In this document: in pieces, positions 17,893 to 26,445 of the stretch
How positions within the stretch are numbered: position 1 is the first letter of the stretch
How the letters are laid out: each line of letters starts with the position of its first letter
From: Marinobacter halodurans
Lineage (GTDB): Bacteria > Pseudomonadota > Gammaproteobacteria > Pseudomonadales > Oleiphilaceae
Assembly: GCF_004327985.1 (NCBI RefSeq)
Contig: NZ_SJDL01000018.1
Coordinates: 31,231-95,230, forward strand
Direction: 5' to 3'
DNA: 64,000 bases
Notes under the pieces: model-generated
What the model saw: the letters and a program-made list of their open reading frames with translations, nothing else
Databases searched by the model: none
Told to the model about the DNA's origin: nothing
Position numbers and translations under genes: made by a program

Positions 17893-18420
17893 TCAGGCTC
17901 CTTTTGCCGGCGTTGCATCGGCCTGGCGCAGTTCCACGCTCAGCGGATCCGGGCCCTTGAGCTTGACCCGCTCATTGGCTTTCAGCGTCAGGGTCTGCCC
18001 CACCACGTCCGGCTGGATCGGCAGTTCCCGGGCGCCCAGGTCGATCAGCGTCGCCAGGATGATGCCGGCGGGGCGGCCGTAGTCAAAGATCTCGTTCATG
18101 GCAGCGCGGATGGTGCGCCCGCTCATGATGACGTCGTCCACCAGGATGATGTGGCGGTCCTCGGTCTCGAAAGGCAGATGGGAAGGCCGGACTTTCGGAT
18201 TCAGCCCAATCCGGGAAAAGTCGTCCCGGTAGAAGGAGATATCCAGCTCACCAAAGGGCTCGTCCAGGCCCAGGCGCTTGTGCAGGATATCGGCGAGCCA
18301 GACACCGCCGGTACGGATGCCGATCAGTACCGGCTGCTCAATGCCACGCTCCCTGAGGAGGCGGCGCAGGCCCTGCTCGAGATCGTCGAGCAACGCGTCC
18401 ACGTTCAGCAATGCCGTCAT
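17893..18420 (-). CDS. pyrR: PyrR bifunctional pyrimidine regulator / uracil phosphoribosyltransferase
   Basis: A 175-residue PRTase-fold protein with the PRPP-binding motif [15 protein letters not shown] at residues 93-107. In Bacillus PyrR binds pyr mRNA. In pseudomonads the gene sits ahead of pyrBC' and is reported to control the pathway. I saw no classical PyrR anti-terminator in the 65 bp upstream or the four bases downstream, so its control mode here is open. It is part of the algH-ruvX-pyrR-pyrB-pyrC' run. Confidence 0.93.
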   Translation of the reverse strand: MTALLNVDALLDDLEQGLRRLLRERGIEQPVLIGIRTGGVWLADILHKRLGLDEPFGELDISFYRDDFSRIGLNPKVRPSHLPFETEDRHIILVDDVIMSGRTIRAAMNEIFDYGRPAGIILATLIDLGARELPIQPDVVGQTLTLKANERVKLKGPDPLSVELRQADATPAKGA

Positions 18421-18485
18421 TGTAGTCCCCCGTGCGAACAGCCGCGGTAGTCTACCACGAGGGCCATTGGAAGGTCAGCGCAGGC

Positions 18486-18908
18486 TCAGGCGGAGAACCA
18501 GGTCTCCAGGATGATCACCGCCGCCAGGTCATCGACGCCGTGGGTACCGAAATCGCGGGAGCCGCCCCGGGCCATGACCGCGCCCTTGGCTTCGAAGCTG
18601 CTGAGACGCTCATCGACCATTTCCACGGGATGATGGAAGCGGCCGTGCAAACGCTTGCCGAACTTGCGGGCGCGCAGGCACATCTCGCTCTCGGTGCCGT
18701 CCATGTTGAGCGGCAACCCCACCACGAACAGGTCGGGGCGCCACTCCTCCACCACCTTGGCAATCTCGTCCCAATCGGGCTGGCCATCCCGGGCCTTGAG
18801 CATCGCCACCGGCTTGGCGGTACCCAGCATTTCCTGGCCCACGGCGATGCCGATCCGGCGGGTACCGAAGTCGAATCCCATGACCCGGCGCTGGCCCACC
18901 TCAGGCAT
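18486..18908 (-). CDS. ruvX: Holliday-junction-resolvase-like pre-16S rRNA nuclease RuvX (YqgF)
   Basis: A 140-residue RNase H-fold protein thought to process the 5' end of 16S rRNA. The first acidic motif is MGFDFGTRRIGIAVG (10-24), the second VDERLSSFEA and the third DDLAAVIILE near the C-terminus. Its ATG overlaps the algH stop by eight bases, so the pair is translationally coupled as in most proteobacteria. Confidence 0.93.
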   Translation of the reverse strand: MPEVGQRRVMGFDFGTRRIGIAVGQEMLGTAKPVAMLKARDGQPDWDEIAKVVEEWRPDLFVVGLPLNMDGTESEMCLRARKFGKRLHGRFHHPVEMVDERLSSFEAKGAVMARGGSRDFGTHGVDDLAAVIILETWFSA

Positions 18909-19458
18909 GGCCCACCGTGTCGGTCAACTGGTTCAGGTCGATGCCCATGGTGCGCAGGACTTCGGCATAACGCTGGTCGCTCTCCACGCGGAACAGCAGG
19001 TCGTGATGGGCCGGGCATACCAGCCAGCTGCTGGTGTTGAGTTCCTCCTCAAGCTGGCCGGAGGACCAGCCGGAATAGCCCAGCGCCATCAGGAATTCGG
19101 ACGGCCCCTCGCCTATGCCGATGGCCTCGAGAATATCGCGGGACGTGGTCATGGTGAGCTGATCGGTAATCGCCATGGAACTCTGCCATTCGCCGAAAGG
19201 GCGATGCAGGATAAAGCCGCGCTCGGGCTGCACCGGGCCGCCCGCGTAGACTGGCTGGGTGATCTCGACGCCGTCCATGTCGAGCTGCTCCAGCACTTCC
19301 CCGACGGAAATATCCAGCGGCCGGTTGATCACCAGCCCCATGGCCCCCTCGTCATTGTGCTCACACATGAAGATCACGGTCCCGTGAAAACCCGGGTCCT
19401 CGAGATAGGGCGAAGCCACCAGCAGGCGGTTGCGGAGTGAATCGTCAGCAGTTGTCAT
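18901..19458 (-). CDS. algH: AlgH/YqgE family protein
   Basis: A 185-residue YqgE/AlgH protein. In Pseudomonas it was linked to alginate regulation; the biochemical function is unknown. Family features are the N-terminal LLVASPYLEDPGFHGTVIFMCEHN, the GAMGLVINRP motif and YAGGPVQPERGFILH. I choose ATG 19458, aligned with family starts, over an upstream TTG at 19494. It overlaps ruvX by eight bases. Confidence 0.92.
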   Translation of the reverse strand: MTTADDSLRNRLLVASPYLEDPGFHGTVIFMCEHNDEGAMGLVINRPLDISVGEVLEQLDMDGVEITQPVYAGGPVQPERGFILHRPFGEWQSSMAITDQLTMTTSRDILEAIGIGEGPSEFLMALGYSGWSSGQLEEELNTSSWLVCPAHHDLLFRVESDQRYAEVLRTMGIDLNQLTDTVGHA

Positions 19459-19532
19459 AGGATCTAGTATTCGTGCGGATGCGCGCCGGTGCAAGCCTGG
19501 AAACGTGACAGGCCGCCGCCGGCAACGCGGGA

Positions 19533-20396
19533 TCAGCCGGAAGACAGGCCCCGGCGCTGGAATGACCAGGTACGGATAATTTCCAGTTGGTCGAACTGGT
19601 CGCGCATTTTCTGGGAAAACGGGGCAAAGGGGGCGGACAGCCGCACGATCCGGATGGCGGCGTCATCCAGCACCTTACTGCCGGAGGAGTTCAGGATCTG
19701 GACGTCCTTCACGCTGCCGTCCTTCTGCAGCACCACCACCATGCGCAGGGAACCGTATATCCCGGCGCGACGGGCCTCCGGCGGGTAGTTGAGGTTGCCT
19801 ACGCGGGTCACCTTGCTGACCCAGTTCTGGACATACCAGGCGTTGTCGGATTTGAGCGTGGAGGCCGCGGTCACCCGCTTGATCCGCGGCTTCCTGGCAT
19901 AGGCGCGCTGCTGCTGGTCCAGGCGGGCCTCGAGACTGGCGATCTCCAGACTGCGGTCCATCAGGCTCTCTTTCTTCACCGGAGCCTTGTCCACCGGTTT
20001 TTCCTTCTTCTCTTCCTGCGCCGCCGGCCGTGACTTGGCCGTGGTGGTGACCACCTGTTTCTCAGGCCGGGGCTTGGGTTCCGGCTGGGTCTGCTGCACC
20101 GGACGGGGCTGGACGGGCTTGACCTGGCTGTTCTGTACCGGCGCCTGGTGCGTGGTGGTCAGCTCCTGCTTCTCCTGCTCGGTGCCGCTGCCTTTCTGGT
20201 TGGTCTGGGCGAGGAAATCGGCTTTGTCGGGGGCTTTTTTGTCATCGTGCTGGGCCAGGGTGATTTCCAGCGTCTCGGCGGCCGGTGCCGGGTCGTCCGG
20301 GGCAAACGAAATCCCCAGCACGATGACGGCATGAAGCGCCAGTGCCATAAAAAAGGTAAAGGAAAACCGATCGAAATCACTGACCTGGACAGCCAT
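19533..20396 (-). CDS. tonB: Energy transducer TonB
   Basis: A 287-residue inner-membrane TonB. The single N-terminal membrane helix (about 10-32) contains the His that pairs with ExbB/ExbD. A Gln/Pro/Lys-rich periplasmic spacer follows (about 45-150). The C-terminal domain carries the signature NLNYPPEARRAGIYG...VLQKDGSV. There is no exbBD here. In P. aeruginosa the TonB gene at this exact position (tonB3) affects twitching motility, so a link to the Pil-Chp system downstream is plausible but inferred. ATG 20396 chosen; GTG 20405 is an alternative. Confidence 0.9.
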   Translation of the reverse strand: MAVQVSDFDRFSFTFFMALALHAVIVLGISFAPDDPAPAAETLEITLAQHDDKKAPDKADFLAQTNQKGSGTEQEKQELTTTHQAPVQNSQVKPVQPRPVQQTQPEPKPRPEKQVVTTTAKSRPAAQEEKKEKPVDKAPVKKESLMDRSLEIASLEARLDQQQRAYARKPRIKRVTAASTLKSDNAWYVQNWVSKVTRVGNLNYPPEARRAGIYGSLRMVVVLQKDGSVKDVQILNSSGSKVLDDAAIRIVRLSAPFAPFSQKMRDQFDQLEIIRTWSFQRRGLSSG

Positions 20397-20580
20397 GCTC
20401 GCCACTTAATCAACCACTGACCACTGCATGAGACGCGAAGGTGCGACAGGACACACCTTCAGATGAGGTCCCAAGTTTGCTGCCTTCGCCCGCGCTTGTC
20501 CATCCTGCGCACAAAACGTCACAGGATGTAACCAGGGGGAGGTGGGCGCATTCACCGCCTGCGCTCCTCCCCAATCGGCC

Positions 20581-21525
20581 TCAGAGCCGCGCTTCGATGG
20601 CGTCCAGCAACTGGGACGAAATATCGATCCCGAACTCACGATCCAGCTCACGCACGCAGGTCGGGCTGGTGACGTTGATCTCGGTGAGGTAGTCGCCGAT
20701 CACATCGATGCCGACGAAAATCAGCCCTTTCTCTTTCAGCGTGGGCGCTATGCGTTCGCAGATCTCCCGGTCGCGCTGGGTCAGCGGCCGCCCCTCGCCC
20801 CGGCCACCGGCCGCCAGGTTGCCCCGGTTCTCGCCCTGGGACGGAATGCGCGCCAGCGCATAGGGAATCGGCTCGCCGTCGATCATCAGGATGCGCTTGT
20901 CGCCGTCCTTGATGTCCGGCAGGAATTTCTGCGCCATGATCTGGTGGTTGCCGTCGTTGGTCAGGGTCTCGATGATCACGCCCAGGTTGGCGTCGCCTTC
21001 CTTCACCCGGAAGATGGATTTACCGCCCATGCCGTCCACCGGTTTCATGATCACATCGCCGTGCCGGGTGTAGAACTCCCGCAGGCGGTCGGCGGAGCGG
21101 GTCACCACCAGCGGCGGCGTACAGTCGATAAAGCGGGTGGCGAACAGCTTTTCGTTACAGTCGCGCAGCGCATTGGGCGGATTGACCACCAGGGCCCCCT
21201 GGTCGGCCGCCGCATCGAGGATATAGGTGGCCATCATGAACTCCCGGTCCACCGGCGGATCCTTGCGCATCAGGATCACATCCAGCTCCCCCAGGGCCAT
21301 CTCGAATTCATCGCCAAAGCTATACCAGTCTTCGGGATCCATGCGGACGGTCAGCTCGCGTACCCGGGCGCGGGCTTCGCCGCCGTCCAGGAAGAGGTCG
21401 GGCTGTTCCATGTAGATCAGTTCCCAGCCCCTCTTCTGGGCCGCCCACAGCATCGCCAGCGACGTGTCCTTCTTGTAGTGGATGTCCTGGATGGGATCCA
21501 TGACGATACCGAGTCTGACTGTCAT
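20581..21525 (-). CDS. gshB: Glutathione synthetase
   Basis: GshB ligates gamma-glutamylcysteine and glycine using ATP. It has 314 residues, the family length. ATP-grasp features include IMKPVDGMGGKSIFRV (about 158-173) and the ending LTEINVTSPTCVRELDREFGIDIS, characteristic of GshB. It begins the minus-strand block and is divergent from the pil-chp operon across 462 bp. Confidence 0.96.
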   Translation of the reverse strand: MTVRLGIVMDPIQDIHYKKDTSLAMLWAAQKRGWELIYMEQPDLFLDGGEARARVRELTVRMDPEDWYSFGDEFEMALGELDVILMRKDPPVDREFMMATYILDAAADQGALVVNPPNALRDCNEKLFATRFIDCTPPLVVTRSADRLREFYTRHGDVIMKPVDGMGGKSIFRVKEGDANLGVIIETLTNDGNHQIMAQKFLPDIKDGDKRILMIDGEPIPYALARIPSQGENRGNLAAGGRGEGRPLTQRDREICERIAPTLKEKGLIFVGIDVIGDYLTEINVTSPTCVRELDREFGIDISSQLLDAIEARL

Positions 21526-21712
21526 AACGCGACTTCAACCTCTTTCTGGAAACAGGAACGGGTCAGCAGAGCAGCCCGACGCCCAGGTGCTATGCTGGCA
21601 GGCACAGCGGGCGCTTCCGGCGCGGGACCGATAGTAGTGCACAGGCATTCAGTATGCATTACCCAAAACTGCCGAATCACTACGCAAAAGCCGGCCCCAC
21701 AAGCCCTCTTGT

Positions 21713-21768
21713 AAGCATAAGAGTACATTTGGTCACAAACTTATGCTTTTTCTCAAGCGACCTATAAT
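21713..21768 (+). promoter_or_regulatory. Candidate pilG operon promoter with inverted repeat
   Basis: TATAAT at 21763-21768 is a perfect -10. The best -35 is TTATGC at 21741-21746 (16-base spacer), which is poor. A 9-bp perfect inverted repeat AAGCATAAG (21713-21721) / CTTATGCTT (21740-21748) has an 18-base spacer and overlaps that -35, suggesting regulator binding. The rest of the 462-bp gshB/pilG intergenic region (21526-21987) holds no gene I can support. Confidence 0.5.
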
Positions 21769-21987
21769 CTATAAATAGTCAGGCTTTATAGAACGCCCCT
21801 TGAATGTGTGTTAAAAAGGCCCGTCAAATCTCCCGCTGGTCTCGTAAACCGGTCTGACGGCGCCAACGAAGCCGGGCTGGAAGCAAGGCCAGCTGCCGAC
21901 TCGACTGTATGACCGGCTGGAATAGCCAGAGTGGTTCGAATCGGAGCTGAACAACAACGATCCTGTAGAGCGCAAGGCTGTTGGATA

Positions 21988-22380
21988 ATGGATGACAACT
22001 TCGAAAACCTGAAGATTATGGTGATTGACGATAGCAAGACGATTCGTCGCACCGCCGAAACCCTTCTCAAAAAGGTTGGCTGTGAAGTCATCACCGCAAC
22101 GGATGGATTCGATGCCCTGGCCAAGATTGCCGACACCCAGCCTGACATCGTGTTCGTCGATATCATGATGCCCCGCCTGGACGGCTACCAGACCTGCGCC
22201 CTGATCAAGAACAACTCCGCGTTCAAGAAGACTCCCGTCATCATGCTTTCCAGCAAGGACGGCCTTTTCGACAAGGCCAAGGGACGTATAGTCGGTTCCG
22301 ACCAGTACCTGACCAAGCCCTTCAGCAAGGACGAACTGCTGAACACCATACGTCAGTATGTTCCCACGGCGGAACAGTAA
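21988..22380 (+). CDS. pilG: Twitching motility response regulator PilG
   Basis: A 130-residue CheY-like single receiver domain. The acidic pocket and phospho-site are visible in MVIDDSKTIRRTAETLL and FVDIMMPRLDGYQ, and the conserved Lys in YLTKPFSK. It is nearly identical in motifs to P. aeruginosa PilG, which promotes pilus extension. I start at ATG 21988, aligned with PilG, rather than GTG 21931. First gene of pilGHIJK-chpABC. Confidence 0.95.
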   Translation: MDDNFENLKIMVIDDSKTIRRTAETLLKKVGCEVITATDGFDALAKIADTQPDIVFVDIMMPRLDGYQTCALIKNNSAFKKTPVIMLSSKDGLFDKAKGRIVGSDQYLTKPFSKDELLNTIRQYVPTAEQ

Positions 22381-22413
22381 ACCGATTAATACAACGCATT
22401 TATCGAGGAACTC

Positions 22414-22776
22414 ATGGCCCGCATCCTGATTGTCGACGACTCCCCGACCGAGGTTAAGAAAATCTCCAGCATCCTGGAAAAGCACCAGCACGAAGTGCTC
22501 TCCGCGGACAACGGTGCCGATGGCGTCGCCAAGGCTCGTGCCGAGCAACCGGACCTGGTCCTGATGGACGTCGTCATGCCCGGGCTCAACGGTTTCCAGG
22601 CAACCCGTCAGCTGACCCGCTCACCGGACACGGCTTCCATCCCCGTGGTGATCGTCACCACCAAGGATCAGGAAACCGACCGCGTCTGGGGGACCCGTCA
22701 GGGTGCCAAGGGTTATCTGGTCAAACCCGTCAACGAAGATGAGCTGATCAAGACCATCAACAGTCTGATCGCCTGA
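22414..22776 (+). CDS. pilH: Twitching motility response regulator PilH
   Basis: A 120-residue CheY-like receiver (ILIVDDSPTEVKK; phospho-Asp in LVLMDVVMPGLNGFQ; Lys in GYLVKPV). In P. aeruginosa PilH antagonises PilG and favours pilus retraction or acts as a phosphate sink. Ribosome site GAGGAA precedes the ATG. It lies 33 bp after pilG. Confidence 0.95.
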   Translation: MARILIVDDSPTEVKKISSILEKHQHEVLSADNGADGVAKARAEQPDLVLMDVVMPGLNGFQATRQLTRSPDTASIPVVIVTTKDQETDRVWGTRQGAKGYLVKPVNEDELIKTINSLIA

Positions 22777-22795
22777 CCGTTCCTATGGAGTAAGC

Positions 22796-23341
22796 ATGTC
22801 CGCCCAGGCTGCCCCCTTTGCCGTACTGACGGATATCGCCCGGCGTAGCAAGGCTCTCGCTTCGGGCCTGCCGGCCCAGCAGGAAGCCATCGAACTGTGG
22901 AACGGTATCGGCTTCACGCTGGCTGGACAGCGCTACGTCGCTCCCATGGGCGAGGTTGTCGAAATTCTTCACGTCCCCCGGTACACCCATATACCGGGGG
23001 TTCGTCCATTTATGCTGGGTGCGGCCAACGTCCGCGGCCGGCTGCTGCCCCTGATTGATCTCGCCCACTTCTTCGACCTGGGCCGCAGTTCCCGCAGTCA
23101 CCGGGAACGCCGTGTGCTGGTCATCGAGCGGGGCGACCTGTTTAGCGGACTGGTCGTCGACAGCGTCTCAGGCATGCAGTATTTCGCGCTGGAAAGCTTC
23201 ACCGAAGATCCCGCGCAGATTCCAGACATCGTTCAGCCTTTCGTCCAGGGAGGCTATCGACGCAACGAAGAAACCTGGAACGTCTTCTCGACCTTCGCCT
23301 TGATGGACGATGAGCGTTTCCTGGATGTTTCTCAATGGTGA
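22796..23341 (+). CDS. pilI: CheW-like adaptor PilI
   Basis: A 181-residue CheW-domain protein coupling the receptor PilJ to the kinase ChpA. Typical CheW elements are seen: GFTLAGQRYVAPMGEVVEILHVPRYTHIPGV and NVRGRLLPLIDLAHF. It starts 19 bp after pilH. Confidence 0.94.
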   Translation: MSAQAAPFAVLTDIARRSKALASGLPAQQEAIELWNGIGFTLAGQRYVAPMGEVVEILHVPRYTHIPGVRPFMLGAANVRGRLLPLIDLAHFFDLGRSSRSHRERRVLVIERGDLFSGLVVDSVSGMQYFALESFTEDPAQIPDIVQPFVQGGYRRNEETWNVFSTFALMDDERFLDVSQW

Positions 23342-23418
23342 TCAGGACGGCAGGGCCTGCTCACTGAATCCCCAGACCCGAAGGACCAACTTGCCGACAT
23401 AAGGCCGGGAGCCAGAAA

Positions 23419-25491
23419 ATGAAGAAAAGAGCCGGAAGATTCAATGCGGGTCAGGGTGCCAACAAACTGGTTGGCGGCCTGATCGGTGCATTGATCGTAC
23501 TGACCGTCCTGCTCGTTGCTGTGCTGTTCATCATCAACCGCGACAGCCGCCACGACCAGGAATACATCGCCCACGCCAGTGAGCTGCGGGTCCTATCACA
23601 GGAGATCGCAAAGAACGCCTCGGAAGCGGCCGGCGGCACGCCGGAAGCCTTCGACCAGTTGCAGAGCTCCCGTGACCAGTTCGCCAAACTCTGGGGATAC
23701 CTCACCGAGGGCCATCCGGAGACCGGCCTGCCGCCGAGCGACCTGGCTGCCAAGAGCGGCGTACAGGCCGACTGGAACGCCGTTCGTGAACGGGCCGACA
23801 CCATCATCTCCACCCGCAAGGCGGTACTGGGCCTGCACAAGGTCGCCCAGACCCTGAACGAGAACATCCCCCAGTTGCAGGTGGAATACGACGATATCGT
23901 CCAGATCCTGCTCGACAACAACGCCCCGGCCGAGCAGGTCGCCCTGGCCCAGCGCCAGTCCCTTCTGGCGGAACGGATCGTGCGCTCGGTTAACAACGTC
24001 CTCTCCGGTGACGAAGACGCGGTCATCGCCGCCGACCGTTTCGGTCGCGACGCCAAGCTGTTCGGTCGCGTCCTTGACGGCGAGACCAATGGCAACGCTG
24101 CCATGGGCATCTCCAAGGTAAAGGATGACGACGCCCGCTACGGTCTGGACGCGGTTTCCGAACTGTTCGAGTTCGTCTCCCAGAACGTCGACGCCATCCT
24201 CGACGCCTCGCCGGACCTGTTTACCGTCCGCCGCGCGTCTAACGAGATCTACCAGAGCTCCCAGGCCCTGCTGAACGAAACCTCCACGCTGGCCGACCAG
24301 TTCCGTGACCAGGCCGACTCACGCCTGATCAGCCCGGCGCTGGCCTACATCCTGCTGGCTGCCCTGGCGGCCGTTATCGTGGTGATCGGCCTGACCATCT
24401 ACCGGACCTCCCAGGCACGACTGGCTTCGACCCAGGACCAGAACGAACAGAACCAGAACGCGATCCTGCGACTGCTGGACGAGCTGGCCGACCTGGCCGA
24501 TGGTGACCTGACCACCGAGGCCACGGTAACCGAGGACTTCACCGGCGCCATCGCCGACTCCATCAACTACGCGATCGACCAGATGCGCGGGCTGGTACAG
24601 TCGATCCGGGGTACCGCCGTCCGAGTCTCCTCAGCCGCCCAGGAAACCCAGGCGACTGCGATGCACCTGGCCGACGCCTCCGAGCACCAGGCCCAGGAAA
24701 TTGCCGGTGCCTCCGCGGCCGTGAACGAAATGGCCGTGTCCATCGACCAGGTTTCCTCCAACGCCGCCGAATCCTCCGCGGTTGCAGAGCGGTCGGTTGC
24801 GATCGCGAAGAAAGGCGCGGAAGTGGTACAGAACACCATCCGCGGCATGGACAACATCCGTGAGCAGATCCAGGAAACCTCCAAGCGGATCAAGCGACTG
24901 GGTGAATCCTCCCAGGAAATCGGCGACATCGTATCCCTGATCAACGACATCGCCGACCAGACCAACATCCTGTCCCTGAACGCCGCGATCCAGGCCTCCA
25001 TGGCCGGTGACGCGGGTCGGGGCTTCGCGGTGGTTGCGGACGAGGTTCAACGCCTTGCGGAACGCTCCTCTGCCGCCACCAAGCAGATTGAAGCCCTGGT
25101 CAAGACGATCCAGTCCGACACCAACGAGGCGGTTATCTCCATGGAGCACACCACCGCCGAGGTGGTCCGTGGTGCCCGTCTGGCCCAGGATGCGGGTGTT
25201 GCCCTCGAGGAAATCGAGAACGTATCGATGAACCTCGCGGAACTGATCCAGAACATCTCCAACGCGGCTCGCCAGCAGGCGTCGTCCGCGGCTCACATCT
25301 CCAACACGATGAACGTTATCCAGGAGATCACCTCGCAGACCTCCTCCGGTACCAACGCGACGGCCAGGTCGATCGGTAACCTGGCCGAAATGGCCGGTGA
25401 GCTGCGTTCCTCCGTTGCCGGCTTCACGCTGCCGGAGGAAGATCTGCCGGAAGAAGAAGAGGAAGACAGCGACGTTCCCGTAGTGAGCTGA
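23419..25491 (+). CDS. pilJ: Methyl-accepting chemotaxis protein PilJ
   Basis: A 690-residue chemoreceptor for type IV pilus control. TM1 is at about 18-38. The periplasmic ligand region runs to about 305 and TM2 is at about 309-331 (LAYILLAALAAVIVVIGLTIY). A HAMP-like linker and a long cytoplasmic coiled coil follow. The signalling hairpin tip reads NILSLNAAIQASMAGDAGRGFAVVADEVQRLAERS. There is no C-terminal CheR-tethering pentapeptide; the tail is acidic. Methylation would be by PilK and demethylation by ChpB, encoded downstream. Confidence 0.95.
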   Translation: MKKRAGRFNAGQGANKLVGGLIGALIVLTVLLVAVLFIINRDSRHDQEYIAHASELRVLSQEIAKNASEAAGGTPEAFDQLQSSRDQFAKLWGYLTEGHPETGLPPSDLAAKSGVQADWNAVRERADTIISTRKAVLGLHKVAQTLNENIPQLQVEYDDIVQILLDNNAPAEQVALAQRQSLLAERIVRSVNNVLSGDEDAVIAADRFGRDAKLFGRVLDGETNGNAAMGISKVKDDDARYGLDAVSELFEFVSQNVDAILDASPDLFTVRRASNEIYQSSQALLNETSTLADQFRDQADSRLISPALAYILLAALAAVIVVIGLTIYRTSQARLASTQDQNEQNQNAILRLLDELADLADGDLTTEATVTEDFTGAIADSINYAIDQMRGLVQSIRGTAVRVSSAAQETQATAMHLADASEHQAQEIAGASAAVNEMAVSIDQVSSNAAESSAVAERSVAIAKKGAEVVQNTIRGMDNIREQIQETSKRIKRLGESSQEIGDIVSLINDIADQTNILSLNAAIQASMAGDAGRGFAVVADEVQRLAERSSAATKQIEALVKTIQSDTNEAVISMEHTTAEVVRGARLAQDAGVALEEIENVSMNLAELIQNISNAARQQASSAAHISNTMNVIQEITSQTSSGTNATARSIGNLAEMAGELRSSVAGFTLPEEDLPEEEEEDSDVPVVS

Positions 25492-25534
25492 TAGCAGGGG
25501 TGCAAGTGACGACGCCGGATAGCACGGCCGAATC

Positions 25535-26434
25535 ATGATCATGACCGAAACGCGCGACGACAGGTCCGCCGGTATCTGGACGCTGCGGCCCCTTCCCCAG
25601 ATGGACGGGGCCCAGTTCCAGCAGTGGCAGGCGCTACTGGAGGAGCGGACCGGAATGACCCTGACGCCGGATCGACAATCGTTCCTGCAGACCAATCTGG
25701 GCATTCGCATGCGCGAAATCGGTTGCGAGACCTATCAGGACTATTACGAGAAAGTGGTTTCCGGCCCTGGCGCGATCGTCGAATGGGCCACCCTGGTGGA
25801 TCGGCTTACGGTCCAGGAAACCCGCTTCTTTCGTGATCCCGACGCCTTCCGACTGGTCTCGGACTATGTCATGACCCGGCCACGGGACAGCCTGAAGAAA
25901 CGTCCCCTGGAAGCCTGGAGCGTGGGCTGTTCCACCGGCGAAGAACCTTACACCCTGGCCATGCTGCTGGATCAGTGCATGCAGCAGCTCGATTTGGAGC
26001 CCCTTTACGGGGTCTCCGGATCGGACATCAGCAAGCCGGCCCTGGACAAGGCCCAGAGGGGCGTGTTCGGGAGCCGCAGGTTGTCGACGACGGAGCTGGC
26101 GGTGCGGGATCGCTATTTCCATCCCGCCGCCGGCGATGGATGGGAAATCGACCCGGCCATCCGGCAGCGAGTGTGCTTTACCCGGCTGAATGTGCTGGAC
26201 CTGAACCAGGCACCGATGCATGGCATGAACATCATTTTCTGCCAGAACCTGCTGATCTACTTCCGCCGCTGGCGGCGCAGGGAAATCGTCAGACGACTGA
26301 CCGAACGACTGGCACCGGGTGGACTGCTGGTGCTGGGACAGGGCGAACTGACGGACTGGCAGCATCCATCCCTGCAGCGGGTGCCATCGGATAGCGTACT
26401 GGCGTGGATACGACGCCAGACAGACGAAGAATAA
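25535..26434 (+). CDS. pilK: CheR-type chemoreceptor methyltransferase PilK
   Basis: A 299-residue SAM-dependent glutamate methyltransferase expected to act on PilJ. The N-terminal helical subdomain includes ETRFFRDPDAF. The SAM site WSVGCSTGEEPYTLAM is near residues 128-143. NIIFCQNLLIYF and the closing LGQGELTDW complete the CheR pattern. The start ATG 25535 is 43 bp after pilJ; an ATG six bases on (25541) is also possible. Confidence 0.94.
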   Translation: MIMTETRDDRSAGIWTLRPLPQMDGAQFQQWQALLEERTGMTLTPDRQSFLQTNLGIRMREIGCETYQDYYEKVVSGPGAIVEWATLVDRLTVQETRFFRDPDAFRLVSDYVMTRPRDSLKKRPLEAWSVGCSTGEEPYTLAMLLDQCMQQLDLEPLYGVSGSDISKPALDKAQRGVFGSRRLSTTELAVRDRYFHPAAGDGWEIDPAIRQRVCFTRLNVLDLNQAPMHGMNIIFCQNLLIYFRRWRRREIVRRLTERLAPGGLLVLGQGELTDWQHPSLQRVPSDSVLAWIRRQTDEE

Positions 26435-26445
26435 CCGGAGTGGTT

